Source of the DNA: an uncultured Roseburia sp.
GTDB taxonomy: Bacteria > Bacillota > Clostridia > Lachnospirales > Lachnospiraceae
Length of the DNA stretch: 43,656 bases
NCBI GenBank assembly: GCA_934317215.1
Contig: CAKREH010000029.1
Coordinates: 1-43,656 of the forward strand
Reading direction: 5' to 3'
Positions within the stretch are counted from its first letter, which is position 1; the number at the start of each line of letters is the position of its first letter. A program made the translations under genes and the position numbers. The notes beneath the pieces were generated by a model. That model did not search any database and was not told where the DNA came from. It saw nothing but the letters and a program-made list of their open reading frames with translations. Below are positions 16,256 through 24,445 of the stretch, one piece after another.

Positions 16256-16393
16256 CCTGTCCCTTACACCTCTCCAAACACAAGGCTTTCATCCCCCATT
16301 TGCGGGGCAAACCCGCAAATGAGAGAAATCTCAATATCAAACTGGATCATACCGATCACAAAGCCTGATTTTAAGCCTATCGGCGCAAAATTG
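16256..16393 (-). promoter_or_regulatory. CRISPR leader region with a hairpin
   Basis: The 138 bases between csm5 and the newest repeat are the leader by position. Unlike common leaders it is not very AT-rich, and I see no clear promoter. A perfect 10-bp hairpin lies at 16297-16321 (arms CATTTGCGGG and CCCGCAAATG, loop GCAAA). On the plus strand TTGTTATATTTCA at 16391-16403, over the csm5 end, matches the repeat in 12 of 13 positions. Array transcripts may arise by read-through from the csm operon. Confidence 0.55.
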
Positions 16394-16404
16394 TTATATT
16401 TCAT
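16264..16404 (-). CDS. Possible 46-residue peptide encoded across the leader
   Basis: An open frame starts at an ATG (16402-16404) that overlaps the last codons and stop of csm5 by 11 bases, and ends with TAA at 16264-16266, 8 bases before the first repeat. It encodes MKYNNFAPIGLKSG at its start and ends DESLVFGEV, with a hydrophobic middle (IGMIQFDIEISLICGF). GGGAAG lies 11 bases upstream of the ATG, which is rather far. The overlap resembles translational coupling, but the frame may be open by chance. No family is recognised. Confidence 0.3.
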   Translation of the reverse strand: MKYNNFAPIGLKSGFVIGMIQFDIEISLICGFAPQMGDESLVFGEV

Positions 16405-17515
16405 CAAATTCAATTCTTCCCATCCCCATATGATACAGATTTCCCTGATACTTTGTACACTTACAGACATGCGGTGCCAGCTTAAGCTGCAGATCTTTGG
16501 TATGTTTATGCACAACATAATTTTTTCCCAGTGTATTTTTAAACACATTATCCACGACTTTTACTGCATTACTGCCAAGCAATGGATATAAAACTGTCTT
16601 TGAGAAGAAACCACAGCCTCCACCTAACCATACAGTATTTTCTTCCTTTGCCTCCCGGCGGAATCTCTCATAGAAATACCGGTTACATATATTCTGGAAA
16701 ATATTCAGTGCTTCTATGATATCTTCCATTTCATATGGACAGATTGTCGTGTCAATTGATACATCAAAGCAAATCTCTGTTCCGGGTATCAATGTCTCCC
16801 TCAATACATTAAGTGGTTTTTCTGTACCGTCTAGCGTGACATCAATCTTCTGGCTTAATGTCAGCTGATCCACACTGATGGGCTGGCTGTCACCTACATG
16901 CAGACCGGAAAGATTATCATTCACAGCATTTGCAGGCTTTTTTTCATCACGGTTTAACGTATAAAATATCTGTTGCTCTAAACGTTTTGTTTCTCTTGCA
17001 AGGCATTGTTTTCTGTTTGCACGTTCTGCGGAAGCAGACTGTATCTCCCTGCCTGTTCTTTCATATTTTTCCGGACATTTTTGTATCTCATCTGCAATCA
17101 GTGCCGTGCGGAACATGCCTTTTAAAGTACTGCCCGGAACATACGGCATACCATATGCATCCTTCACAAAGGCTTCGATCTCTTTTGGTCTGGCTGTCTG
17201 TGAAACAAATGCTTCCCCTGCATCCATCTCATACAATTTCCACCTTTCATAATCTTCACGCTGCATCTTATGCTGTCCAAGCCACTGGGATAAAGAAGGT
17301 CCCTTTGGTCGCCCATCCATCATATAGTCTGCAAACTCTTTTCCGAGTCCTTTTTTCTGCAGATTCATGTACATCTTCTCCACATTCGGTATGATCACAT
17401 GATGATTCCACGGCATATAGATATGCTCTTTTTTTCCTATTTTTTCACCGGAACCTATATAGACTGGGGATAATACACATATTTTCACCCGGTAATGTTT
17501 CAAATAATCCCTCAT
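16394..17515 (-). CDS. csm5: Csm5, RAMP subunit of the Csm complex
   Basis: The 373-residue product is a Cas7-like RAMP protein. It starts with the family pattern VKICVLSPVYIGSGEKIGKK, has YVPGSTLKGMFRTALIADE near residues 125-143, and ends with the glycine-containing GMGRIEFDEI. Csm5 caps the crRNA 3-prime end of the type III-A complex and helps in crRNA maturation. Its ATG overlaps the csm4 stop by 4 bases (ATGA, 17512-17515). It is the last csm gene before the leader. The acidic and Lys-rich middle (residues 150-200) is a variable insert region in this family. Confidence 0.93.
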   Translation of the reverse strand: MRDYLKHYRVKICVLSPVYIGSGEKIGKKEHIYMPWNHHVIIPNVEKMYMNLQKKGLGKEFADYMMDGRPKGPSLSQWLGQHKMQREDYERWKLYEMDAGEAFVSQTARPKEIEAFVKDAYGMPYVPGSTLKGMFRTALIADEIQKCPEKYERTGREIQSASAERANRKQCLARETKRLEQQIFYTLNRDEKKPANAVNDNLSGLHVGDSQPISVDQLTLSQKIDVTLDGTEKPLNVLRETLIPGTEICFDVSIDTTICPYEMEDIIEALNIFQNICNRYFYERFRREAKEENTVWLGGGCGFFSKTVLYPLLGSNAVKVVDNVFKNTLGKNYVVHKHTKDLQLKLAPHVCKCTKYQGNLYHMGMGRIEFDEI

Positions 17516-18426
17516 AATGATACCCCCATAAAAATCGGTTTTGCATATCGGTATACAGGATGTTTTCCGCCTTCCGACACATCATAGATATCTCCGCCAA
17601 AACAATTTACAAAACAGGAACCTGCTGTAAATACATAAAGATCTCTCTTTTTTCTCCATTCCTCTGCATAATCCGAAGACGCAACAAATCCGGATCTTTT
17701 TTCTAACAGATAGGATGAATTTTCCAGCGCATTTTCCAACTCATCATCCGCCGGAAGTGCAACTGACAATAACATATATCTGTCCGATTTTTTCTGCAGG
17801 CTCTCTAAAAGTTTTCCTGAAATCTGTTTCTCATCGTATTGAAATTTACCAAGTCCACCTGATTTTTTTCCGCCAATTCCTGTATAAGATAATGCCGTCA
17901 ACAGTTTTTCCATAAGACATTTTTCATTTTTGCCCTGATACGCGGCAATGATATACAAACCACATCCCTCTTCATAATAAAAAGTTCCAACCCTGTACGG
18001 GAGAGTCTCCTCGCCGGTGCGGACAGCTGCCATCGTCTGCTGAAAATAATGTCCATAATGTTCCATCGGATCATTTGACAGATCCATCTTTCCACTCAAA
18101 AAATCACTTAAACATTCTACCGGAATGAACTTCATCTTTTTATATGCTTTTTTCTGCTTCGATTCTCCACGGTTTATCGGCTCCACATATATCATCGGTT
18201 TTGGAATCATGTACTGCTGTCCAATATATGGAAATGCATCTGAAATTAATAGATTTCCTTTTTTCACAGCATCATATAACTGCTGCTGCAGATTCAGTTT
18301 TAAAGCCTCTATATAAAGTGCTGAAAATATCTGATCTGCCTTAAACGTGCAGGCACTTTCATTTAACATTCCGGTACCAAAATGAACACCCGTTTTAAAT
18401 TCTAACTGATAGATCGTATATTCCAT
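17512..18426 (-). CDS. csm4: Csm4, Cas5-like subunit of the Csm complex
   Basis: The 304-residue product begins MEYTIYQLEFKTGVHFGTG, a typical Cas5-group RAMP start, and carries the glycine-rich GIGGKKSGGLGKFQ near residue 195-210. Csm4 binds the crRNA 5-prime tag and anchors Cas10. The start ATG at 18424-18426 has GAGG 7 bases upstream; upstream extensions to ATG or TTG codons in MRRD context are possible but less likely. It lies 55 bases after csm3 and overlaps csm5 by 4 bases. Confidence 0.92.
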   Translation of the reverse strand: MEYTIYQLEFKTGVHFGTGMLNESACTFKADQIFSALYIEALKLNLQQQLYDAVKKGNLLISDAFPYIGQQYMIPKPMIYVEPINRGESKQKKAYKKMKFIPVECLSDFLSGKMDLSNDPMEHYGHYFQQTMAAVRTGEETLPYRVGTFYYEEGCGLYIIAAYQGKNEKCLMEKLLTALSYTGIGGKKSGGLGKFQYDEKQISGKLLESLQKKSDRYMLLSVALPADDELENALENSSYLLEKRSGFVASSDYAEEWRKKRDLYVFTAGSCFVNCFGGDIYDVSEGGKHPVYRYAKPIFMGVSL

Positions 18427-18481
18427 GTCTCGCCTCATTTCTTTTCTCTCTGTAGTCAAAGATCAATCCTGCAAAGTTATT

Positions 18482-19144
18482 TTATTCCACTGCACTCATG
18501 ATTTTCTGACACTGGAACAAAACATCTTCCGACACTTTCCCTATCACAGGTTCGACCCGGATATCCATGATTTTGACACGTCCATAACCTCTTGATCCAC
18601 TGCCGCCTAAATAATCATATTCTAAAAGTTTAAACCCGTCTTTTAATATTTCAAAATCATGAACCATTTCCGATTCATTCGCCACTTCATAAATCAACTG
18701 CATCGGAAATTTTGCGCCTCTTACCACACGTTCGATCTGTCTGGGGTTCGCTACTGCCGTTGTTCTTTGGATGCTGTTTTCAAATTTAACCTCTGTTGCA
18801 CCTGTCAGCCCTGCATATTTTAATTCATCCATATTTTCAAGAAACATATCGTTAAACAGGATTTTACTAGTCTTTACCTGACCTTTTTTCGCACTTCCAA
18901 ACAGACTTGTCAGACATACCGCATCGTCATCCGGTGTTTTCGCTACTGTCTGATTATATTTTTTTGCCAGAAGTGTCCTTAATTTTCCTTTTAAACTGCT
19001 ACCCGGAATCATCGGCATATTCGTCCTTGCATCCCGGATGACAGGAGAATCTACTGCACCAATCGCAGAAAAAGCACTCGATCCGCCAATATGTAACCCC
19101 GTTATTGTCTCTAACACCCCACTGATTTTAACTTTTGCAAACAT
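18482..19144 (-). CDS. csm3: Csm3, Cas7-like backbone subunit with target-RNA cleaving aspartate
   Basis: The 220-residue product begins MFAKVKISGVLETITGLHIG and has MPMIPGSSLKGKLRTLLA (about residues 43-60) and the C-terminal GGSGSRGYGRVKI glycine-rich stretch. The aspartate in GAVDSPVIRD (D32) matches the catalytic aspartate that cuts target RNA every six bases in characterised Csm3 proteins. Several copies would line the crRNA. It has usual length and shows no damage. It follows csm2 after 15 bases. Confidence 0.95.
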   Translation of the reverse strand: MFAKVKISGVLETITGLHIGGSSAFSAIGAVDSPVIRDARTNMPMIPGSSLKGKLRTLLAKKYNQTVAKTPDDDAVCLTSLFGSAKKGQVKTSKILFNDMFLENMDELKYAGLTGATEVKFENSIQRTTAVANPRQIERVVRGAKFPMQLIYEVANESEMVHDFEILKDGFKLLEYDYLGGSGSRGYGRVKIMDIRVEPVIGKVSEDVLFQCQKIMSAVE

Positions 19145-19159
19145 TATTTCATCCTCCCT

Positions 19160-19552
19160 CTACTCATCACGTCCACCATAAAATTTTCTATATGCAACCA
19201 AGGCTTCCATATACCGGCTGAATAAAATATACTGGTCTCTGCTGCCTTTGATTTCTTCTAAGTGCTCTAAAATTTTTGCTTTATCTACCAGTTTCTTTAC
19301 CTTCGGTTCACGCCCTGCTTCATAGATAAAACGAATCTTCATATAGTTGATCCGTCCAATTATTTCCGCATTCAGTTTGTCACTCTGACTATTGACCACA
19401 TCATTATAAATATCGGATGTCATGGCAAGCAGATTTCTGATCTTGGATGTTGTTACCGGACCAACCAATCTCCCTTTCTGGTCTTTTTCACTGCACAGTT
19501 CCTTGATTGCCTGTTCTGCAATCCCCACATAATTTTCTTCTGTCAATTTCAT
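19160..19552 (-). CDS. csm2: Csm2, small subunit (Cas11) of the Csm complex
   Basis: The 130-residue, mainly helical product begins MKLTEENYVGIAEQAIKEL and contains TTSKIRNLLAMTSDIYNDV and INYMKIRFIYEAGREPKV, which match the conserved helices of Csm2. This subunit forms the inner filament that lines the crRNA-target duplex. It starts 6 bases after the csm1 stop codon. Confidence 0.92.
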   Translation of the reverse strand: MKLTEENYVGIAEQAIKELCSEKDQKGRLVGPVTTSKIRNLLAMTSDIYNDVVNSQSDKLNAEIIGRINYMKIRFIYEAGREPKVKKLVDKAKILEHLEEIKGSRDQYILFSRYMEALVAYRKFYGGRDE

Positions 19553-19558
19553 TTAATC

Positions 19559-21862
19559 CTACTCCTCTCTTTTGCGGTTCAGATATACATACAGATAGAT
19601 TGCCGTGATCAGTTCTTTTCTATCCTGTTCCTTCCCGCTCCACTCGTACATCTTTCTTGAAAAACTCCGGTAAGCCGCCCGTTTTTCTTTATTTTCATAT
19701 TCCTGTGGTTCCATTCTCGACAACAGATAAACATATCTTGCAAAATTGATGTTGTTCCCACTTTCCCTTAACAATTCCATGAGATGATATAAAAATCCCA
19801 TACCGTGCTCATCATTCTGATCAAAATAATTCTTAAGCACACCTATCTTTTCTGTAACAACATTTTGTATAAATACATTCCATGGATAAGCATGTGTTTC
19901 ATCAAACAGCGTAACTGCATTTTTTCCTTCCACATGTTTTGATCTGTCTTCAAGTCTTTCCACTTCTTTTGCCATAACATTCAGCGGATATTTCGCATCG
20001 TAAATACCAACACCTCCTGATATTGTCAGCGTTCCCTGTGTAAATTTTTCAAGCGCATTTCTGATATCCATAAAAGCTGCGATCACATCATTCCACGCTC
20101 CGGCTAAAAACACATCATCTCCACCAGAATATACAATTACCGCTTTTCGTTCCCCACTTCCACCAAAATTGTCTGCTGTTCCTTTCCGAAGTATCTCATT
20201 GATATAACATTTAAAAAATAAAGACAACTGCCGTGACAATGTAGATGTTCTCGAAAGTGTTACATATTTGTCATCTCCATCTGGTCTCTGCAGTCCATAA
20301 ACAAAAGTCGTTCCAAGGTTATCCACATCCGCACGAAGGATTCCAATTCTTTCCACACCTTTTGCCTGTTCTGCCAATTTTTCAAACGTGTCACCTGTCG
20401 TATAATCTCCAACCCACAATTTTGTAGTAACATGTTTCCCGGTATAAATTTCATTTTTCGTATAACACCGGACATAATTTTCTGATTCCATCCGTTTTAG
20501 CAGGCTCTCTTTTGTATCTGCTACTAAGTACCTGTTTTCCGGAAGTGGCAGCGCATCTTTGTCCGATTCACTCATTACAGTAAAATAGTTTTCATACAGA
20601 ATACTTCCCGACATTTTCTCTAATGCCAGACATACCGGACATTTATCATCTATAAGGCGGGCTATTCTGCGGCACACTTTACATTCCCGCTCTCCTTCAT
20701 GTTTTCTGCTATTCAGACTACGGATTATATCTGCATTATACCGATTCGATTTTTTCTCAGAAATCATCTTTGATATCGTTAGATAAAGATCGGAATAACT
20801 TCCGTTCGGCATATTTCTTAACGCATTGGCATTTGCTTTCGCATATCCGCAGGCAACATATAGTGCTGTATCAAAATGTTCCATCATCCAGTGATTCAGA
20901 TTTTTCTCATAGTGATCTAAAATATCACGGGCAGCATCTGTGTTCGCTAAAAGCAAATAGCAGTGTCCCCCTCCTGTATAAATTAAATTTGCCCTTGAAA
21001 GTGACAGCTTCTCTAACAGTTCATCCACAATATGCTCCATCATAATTTCAAGGTAAAAACTTCTCGCACGAAGTCCTTTTAATGCACCTTTTTCTCCTAT
21101 CGTATAGATAAAATTCTGAATACCGGAAATATCCATGGAATACAGCAGAAACATTTCCTCGTCATAAGATTTCTCTGCATTGATAAACAGGTTCTGCTTA
21201 TAATTTTTTTCACCCTTCGCAGTCAGAAACTGCATTACACATGACGCAACTGCCGCGGTCATCTTCATGTGGTCATACAAAGAAATATCTGCAAGTTCCC
21301 TTTTTGAAGTAGAAGATGGAATGTATGTCAGATTTGCCTCAAGCACAGCCAGCAGGGAATTTATGTATTCTTCGTCTAACGTGATCCCCTTTAAATTATC
21401 TGTAATATTTTGAATAACGGACTGATAAAAATGTTCATCCATAGATATTTCATCTTCTGTCGGATAATTAATTCCATTCTTCGAATTTAAAACCTGCATG
21501 GCATAGTGACTTTGTCCGTGATTTCCATTTAAAATATTAAATATACTCTCTAACGGCATCGCTTTATCAAATCCGCCTTCTCCTGCTTCCGCCTCTCTGC
21601 GATCTGAAAATGCTGCCACATTGTCTGCATAGTAAACAACATACGCCTTATCGTCTTCTGCTAAGGATGCGTTCTTTAAATATATTCCATGATGGTATCT
21701 CACACAGTTTAAAATTTCATCATCTGAAATATGTGCTTCATTCTTCAGATACTCATATCCACTCTGACTGTGATTTCTTCCATCCCCACTTCTATACACA
21801 ACTTTTCCTATGTCATGAAGCAGACTTCCAATCATTAATTTTATCTGATCGTCCGTTATCAT
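19559..21862 (-). CDS. csm1: Cas10/Csm1, HD nuclease and cyclic oligoadenylate synthase
   Basis: The 767-residue product has the full Cas10 layout. The N-terminal HD domain carries H16-D17 in LLHDIGK. The first Palm domain runs around residues 240-380. A zinc finger follows with C394, C397, C408 and C411. The second Palm domain holds GGDD (580-583, in VIVYSGGDDVF), and a helical C-terminal domain closes the chain. In known type III systems the HD domain cuts single-stranded DNA and GGDD makes cyclic oligoadenylate from ATP once target RNA is bound. Both motifs are intact. Its ATG overlaps the cas6 stop by 4 bases. Confidence 0.96.
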   Translation of the reverse strand: MITDDQIKLMIGSLLHDIGKVVYRSGDGRNHSQSGYEYLKNEAHISDDEILNCVRYHHGIYLKNASLAEDDKAYVVYYADNVAAFSDRREAEAGEGGFDKAMPLESIFNILNGNHGQSHYAMQVLNSKNGINYPTEDEISMDEHFYQSVIQNITDNLKGITLDEEYINSLLAVLEANLTYIPSSTSKRELADISLYDHMKMTAAVASCVMQFLTAKGEKNYKQNLFINAEKSYDEEMFLLYSMDISGIQNFIYTIGEKGALKGLRARSFYLEIMMEHIVDELLEKLSLSRANLIYTGGGHCYLLLANTDAARDILDHYEKNLNHWMMEHFDTALYVACGYAKANANALRNMPNGSYSDLYLTISKMISEKKSNRYNADIIRSLNSRKHEGERECKVCRRIARLIDDKCPVCLALEKMSGSILYENYFTVMSESDKDALPLPENRYLVADTKESLLKRMESENYVRCYTKNEIYTGKHVTTKLWVGDYTTGDTFEKLAEQAKGVERIGILRADVDNLGTTFVYGLQRPDGDDKYVTLSRTSTLSRQLSLFFKCYINEILRKGTADNFGGSGERKAVIVYSGGDDVFLAGAWNDVIAAFMDIRNALEKFTQGTLTISGGVGIYDAKYPLNVMAKEVERLEDRSKHVEGKNAVTLFDETHAYPWNVFIQNVVTEKIGVLKNYFDQNDEHGMGFLYHLMELLRESGNNINFARYVYLLSRMEPQEYENKEKRAAYRSFSRKMYEWSGKEQDRKELITAIYLYVYLNRKREE

Positions 21863-22602
21863 TTTCTTTCTCCTTTTATCATCTTCATGTACCCCATTCC
21901 AAGAGAAGTTTTTATTCCTACTCCGGAATACTCTCCAAACTCGAACAGCATGTTTACAAAATTTGCCATTGTGTCTGTGCCATGCATCTTTATGGTTATT
22001 TTTCCGATAAAGGACGGAATCCTGACACCCTCCAAAGAAAAACTTACACTTTTCAGATCATACCTGATTACCTGTGCATGCTCACATATCTGTTCGAGTG
22101 TATCTTCATCATGCATTGTATTTTCTGCTGTGGCACTGTCGTACTTATTCATCAGACTCTGAAAAACACAGCGAAGATCCGGATAAAAGAGATACTTTCC
22201 ATTTTGTTTAAATGCAGTCGGAGATAGAAAATGGATCTGAATATACCTTTTCTCATCATCCTCATAAAAATGATCCATGAGTTCTTTATATGTTGTTTCC
22301 ATATAATTTTTCTTCACTATCAAAACTTTAAGATCATGTTTTTTTATCAGAATGTATTCTAATTTCCACAACGTATCATGTATAATAATCTGCACTGCTT
22401 CTTTATTGAGCCCTGTAATTATCCAGTACCAGTCCCCCTCTCTGCATTCTAAATGCTGTGCATATGGATGAAGGCTTGAAATATGCAGATAATCTGCATA
22501 TTCCTCTGGCAGCAATTCCATAAGTGCCCCATGAAACAATGATGACATCTGATATGTCAGTTCTTTTTCACATTTTAACTTTAATTCTAATTTTGCTAAC
22601 AT
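21859..22602 (-). CDS. cas6: Cas6 endoribonuclease for crRNA processing
   Basis: The 247-residue product begins MLAKLELKLKCEKELTYQM and ends with the glycine-rich loop GVGIKTSLGMGYMKMIKG that marks Cas6. A histidine candidate for catalysis is H24 (SLFHGALMELL). Cas6 cuts pre-crRNA within each repeat, leaving the 8-base tag ACGAGAAC on the next crRNA. It is the first gene of the operon. The ribosome site AAGGGGA lies very close to the ATG. Csm1 follows with an ATGA overlap. Confidence 0.9.
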   Translation of the reverse strand: MLAKLELKLKCEKELTYQMSSLFHGALMELLPEEYADYLHISSLHPYAQHLECREGDWYWIITGLNKEAVQIIIHDTLWKLEYILIKKHDLKVLIVKKNYMETTYKELMDHFYEDDEKRYIQIHFLSPTAFKQNGKYLFYPDLRCVFQSLMNKYDSATAENTMHDEDTLEQICEHAQVIRYDLKSVSFSLEGVRIPSFIGKITIKMHGTDTMANFVNMLFEFGEYSGVGIKTSLGMGYMKMIKGERK

Positions 22603-22651
22603 TCCCCTTCTCCATCTGTTATTTTATGCCTTTATATTTTATTTACTTACT

Positions 22652-22657
22652 ATTGTA
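22652..22657 (-). promoter_or_regulatory. Extended -10 element of the cas6-csm operon
   Basis: On the minus strand TGTTACAAT gives an extended -10 (TACAAT at 22652-22657) about 50 bases upstream of cas6, in an AT-rich gap. The -35 is weak (TGGAAA, 16 bases upstream). This is the only good promoter seen for the whole operon. Confidence 0.5.
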
Positions 22658-22732
22658 ACATGTATCTTCCAAATTTCCATATATTAATGTAAAATATTTA
22701 TTTTTCTATTTCAAAATCTGACATAAATAACC

Positions 22733-22762
22733 AAAAGGCAAGAGATCTCTCCCTTGCCTTTT
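22733..22762. terminator. Symmetric terminator downstream of the Fic remnant
   Basis: AAAAGGCAAG (22733-22742) and CTTGCCTTTT (22753-22762) form a perfect 10-bp stem with a 10-base loop; A and T runs at the ends let it work in either direction. It separates the Fic gene from the cas operon. Confidence 0.75.
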
Positions 22763-22777
22763 CATAAGCCAGCCACC

Positions 22778-23137
22778 CTACAACTCTTCCGTCTTATACG
22801 TGACATATCCCTCATAATAATAACTATGGTCAATGCCTTTCATATAAACTTCCCGGTCATTGATCTGATCGGTAAGTGCTGCATTTAAAATATATTTAAT
22901 TTCAATATCTTTGATCGGACTGCGTTCCATCGCCATCAGATAATCTTCTTTTTCTATCTTACTCCAGTCCACCACCTGTCCGATCTGTTTTTTTAACATC
23001 ATATCCAGCCAGATGCGCATGCTTCTTCCATTTTCTTCACGGAACGGATGCACAATGTTCATTTCCACATATTTTTCAACAATCTTGCGCGCAAGTTCCG
23101 CGGAATTTTTAATTCCAAACTTATTTTCCAATGCCAT
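22778..23137 (-). pseudogene. Fic-family protein with internal deletion and altered catalytic motif
   Basis: The 119-residue product starts MALENKFGIKNSAELARK, the N-terminus of cell-filamentation-type Fic proteins, and passes directly into IVEKYVEMNIVHPF, which in full-length relatives (about 190-200 residues) lies some 70-80 residues later. The lost piece includes the conserved helices and the flap that positions the target. The catalytic motif reads HPFREENGR (residues 30-38), with Glu in place of the usual Gly of HPFxxGNGR. The rest, including RSPIKDIEIK and YMKGIDHSYYYEGY, is well kept. The deletion is in frame and a GGAGG site precedes the ATG, so a protein may be made. AMPylation activity is very doubtful. 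Confidence 0.75.
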
Positions 23138-23170
23138 ACAACATGCCCTCCATATCGGGATGTTCTCCCT

Positions 23171-23434
23171 TTAATCCTCCTCGATCACATGCATCTCCAG
23201 AAAATCAAAATCCACATGCTCAATAAAACAATCCTGCGTAAAACGTGTCTTTGCATGCCTCTTAAACTCTTCCACATTTGCATCTAACCAGATTGGTTTT
23301 CCAAGGTCAAATGCATAACATACCTCATCTAACGCCTTGAAAATTTTGTGTGTTCTCGTCTCATCTGACTCATCTGTCACTGTCATGTCTTTGATCAGGT
23401 GCGTACCCTTCATCATTTTAAACCAGATTCTCAT
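23171..23434 (-). CDS. Conserved hypothetical protein, 87 residues
   Basis: The product begins MRIWFKMMKGTHLIKDMTV and ends FLEMHVIEED, with no membrane segment. I recall similar short proteins in other Lachnospiraceae, often in this form (MRIWFK...HLIKD), but know no function. GGAGAGA lies 9 bases upstream of the ATG. It is in the same reading frame as the Fic remnant, which begins 33 bases after its stop codon, so the two may be co-transcribed; whether they work together is unknown. Confidence 0.65.
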   Translation of the reverse strand: MRIWFKMMKGTHLIKDMTVTDESDETRTHKIFKALDEVCYAFDLGKPIWLDANVEEFKRHAKTRFTQDCFIEHVDFDFLEMHVIEED

Positions 23435-23464
23435 GAATTGTTATCTCTCCATTTTTATCGTTAA

Positions 23465-24310
23465 TCAGTGTCTTCTCTGCCGTCCCGTCTCATACATCAG
23501 AAGTGATGCAGAGATCGCCGCATTCAACGACTCCACCTGCCCCTGCATCGGGATTTTAATATAAGTATCTGCTAAATCTGCGATCTCATCCGACAATCCG
23601 TTTCCCTCATTTCCAATCAGAAATGCTGTTTTTTTCTTATAGTCCGGTTCATCATAGGAAAGCGTGCCCTTAAGGTGTGCCGCATAGACATTGACCTGCT
23701 GCTCTTTGAGTGATGAAATCGTCCCGGGAAGATCTTTCGTGACGAAAAAAGGAACACGATAAATGCTTCCCATTGTGGAACGGATCGTCTTTGGATTGAA
23801 CAGATCCACCGTTGTCTGATTCATGATCACACCCGTGATGCCTGCCCCCTCACCGGTGCGCACCATCGTGCCGAGATTTCCCGGATCCTGGATGCTCTCT
23901 AAGATCAGAAGGTGTGTGTTGTCTCCCTGGAGCAGCTGTTCTAATGCATACTCCGGTTTCTTTATCACGCAGAGGATTCCCTGCGGTGTCTGTGTGTCGG
24001 AAACACTTTTAAACACATTGTCAGAGACGCTCTCATAGCCGGTTTCATTCAAACGCTCCAGTACTTTTCTGTTCAGTTTTTCTTCCCCATGTTTTGGCGT
24101 GCAGGATTCCATGCAATCCTGCATATTGCCCTGCGTACATGTTCCATAAAAACTCTCGGAAACATAAACCTGTTTCACCCACTCCACCGGGGCCTCTAAA
24201 AACATTTTTCTTCCCTCTGCCACAAAAACACCCTGCTCATTTCTGGCTTTTGCCTTTTTCATGAGCAGTGTCAAATTTTTCATCTGCTGGTTTGATGTAC
24301 TTGTAATCAT
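23465..24310 (-). CDS. SpoU/TrmH-family RNA 2-prime-O-methyltransferase
   Basis: The 281-residue product has an N-terminal substrate-binding part (residues 1-105, with ARNEQGVFVAEGRKMF) and a C-terminal SPOUT methyltransferase domain. The latter has LILESIQDPGNLGTMVRTGE (motif 1), FLIGNEGNGLSDE (motif 2) and IPMQGQVESLNAAISASLLMYE (motif 3), which form the knotted S-adenosylmethionine site. Such enzymes methylate ribose in rRNA or tRNA; the target here is not known. The start ATG at 24308-24310 follows GAGGG by about 6 bases; an earlier start four codons upstream overlaps that site. The gene is next to pfkA, but a terminator separates them. Confidence 0.9.
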   Translation of the reverse strand: MITSTSNQQMKNLTLLMKKAKARNEQGVFVAEGRKMFLEAPVEWVKQVYVSESFYGTCTQGNMQDCMESCTPKHGEEKLNRKVLERLNETGYESVSDNVFKSVSDTQTPQGILCVIKKPEYALEQLLQGDNTHLLILESIQDPGNLGTMVRTGEGAGITGVIMNQTTVDLFNPKTIRSTMGSIYRVPFFVTKDLPGTISSLKEQQVNVYAAHLKGTLSYDEPDYKKKTAFLIGNEGNGLSDEIADLADTYIKIPMQGQVESLNAAISASLLMYETGRQRRH

Positions 24311-24323
24311 AATTTCCCTCACT

Positions 24324-24362
24324 AAAAAATCCGTTATACCTGTCGCTAAGTATAACGGATTT
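24324..24362 (-). terminator. Terminator of the dnaE-pfkA transcript
   Basis: A perfect 13-bp stem (AAATCCGTTATAC at 24327-24339, GTATAACGGATTT at 24350-24362) with a 10-base loop; on the minus strand it ends in a T-run. Upstream of it, in the pfkA 3-prime region, are two smaller hairpins (24403-24416 and 24419-24437). Confidence 0.85.
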
Positions 24363-24445
24363 CTCTTTAAATTGCAAAAACATATGACTCTATGTAAAGC
24401 TAACCTGTTGTCAGGTACAATAGATTAAAAATCTATTATCATACA

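Noticed and set aside
16068..16322. Plus-strand open frame through the CRISPR repeats
   Set aside because: It only translates repeats and spacers; the repeated peptide LVPSTGFLYFN is a by-product of the repeat.
16405..16548. Upstream extension of the leader peptide frame inside csm5
   Set aside because: It lies in another frame of csm5, which is strongly supported as coding; only the part from 16404 onward is left as a possibility.
22778..23434. Reading the 87-residue gene and the Fic remnant as one gene split by a stop codon
   Set aside because: They share a frame, but each has its own ribosome site and the Fic remnant starts with a genuine Fic N-terminus.
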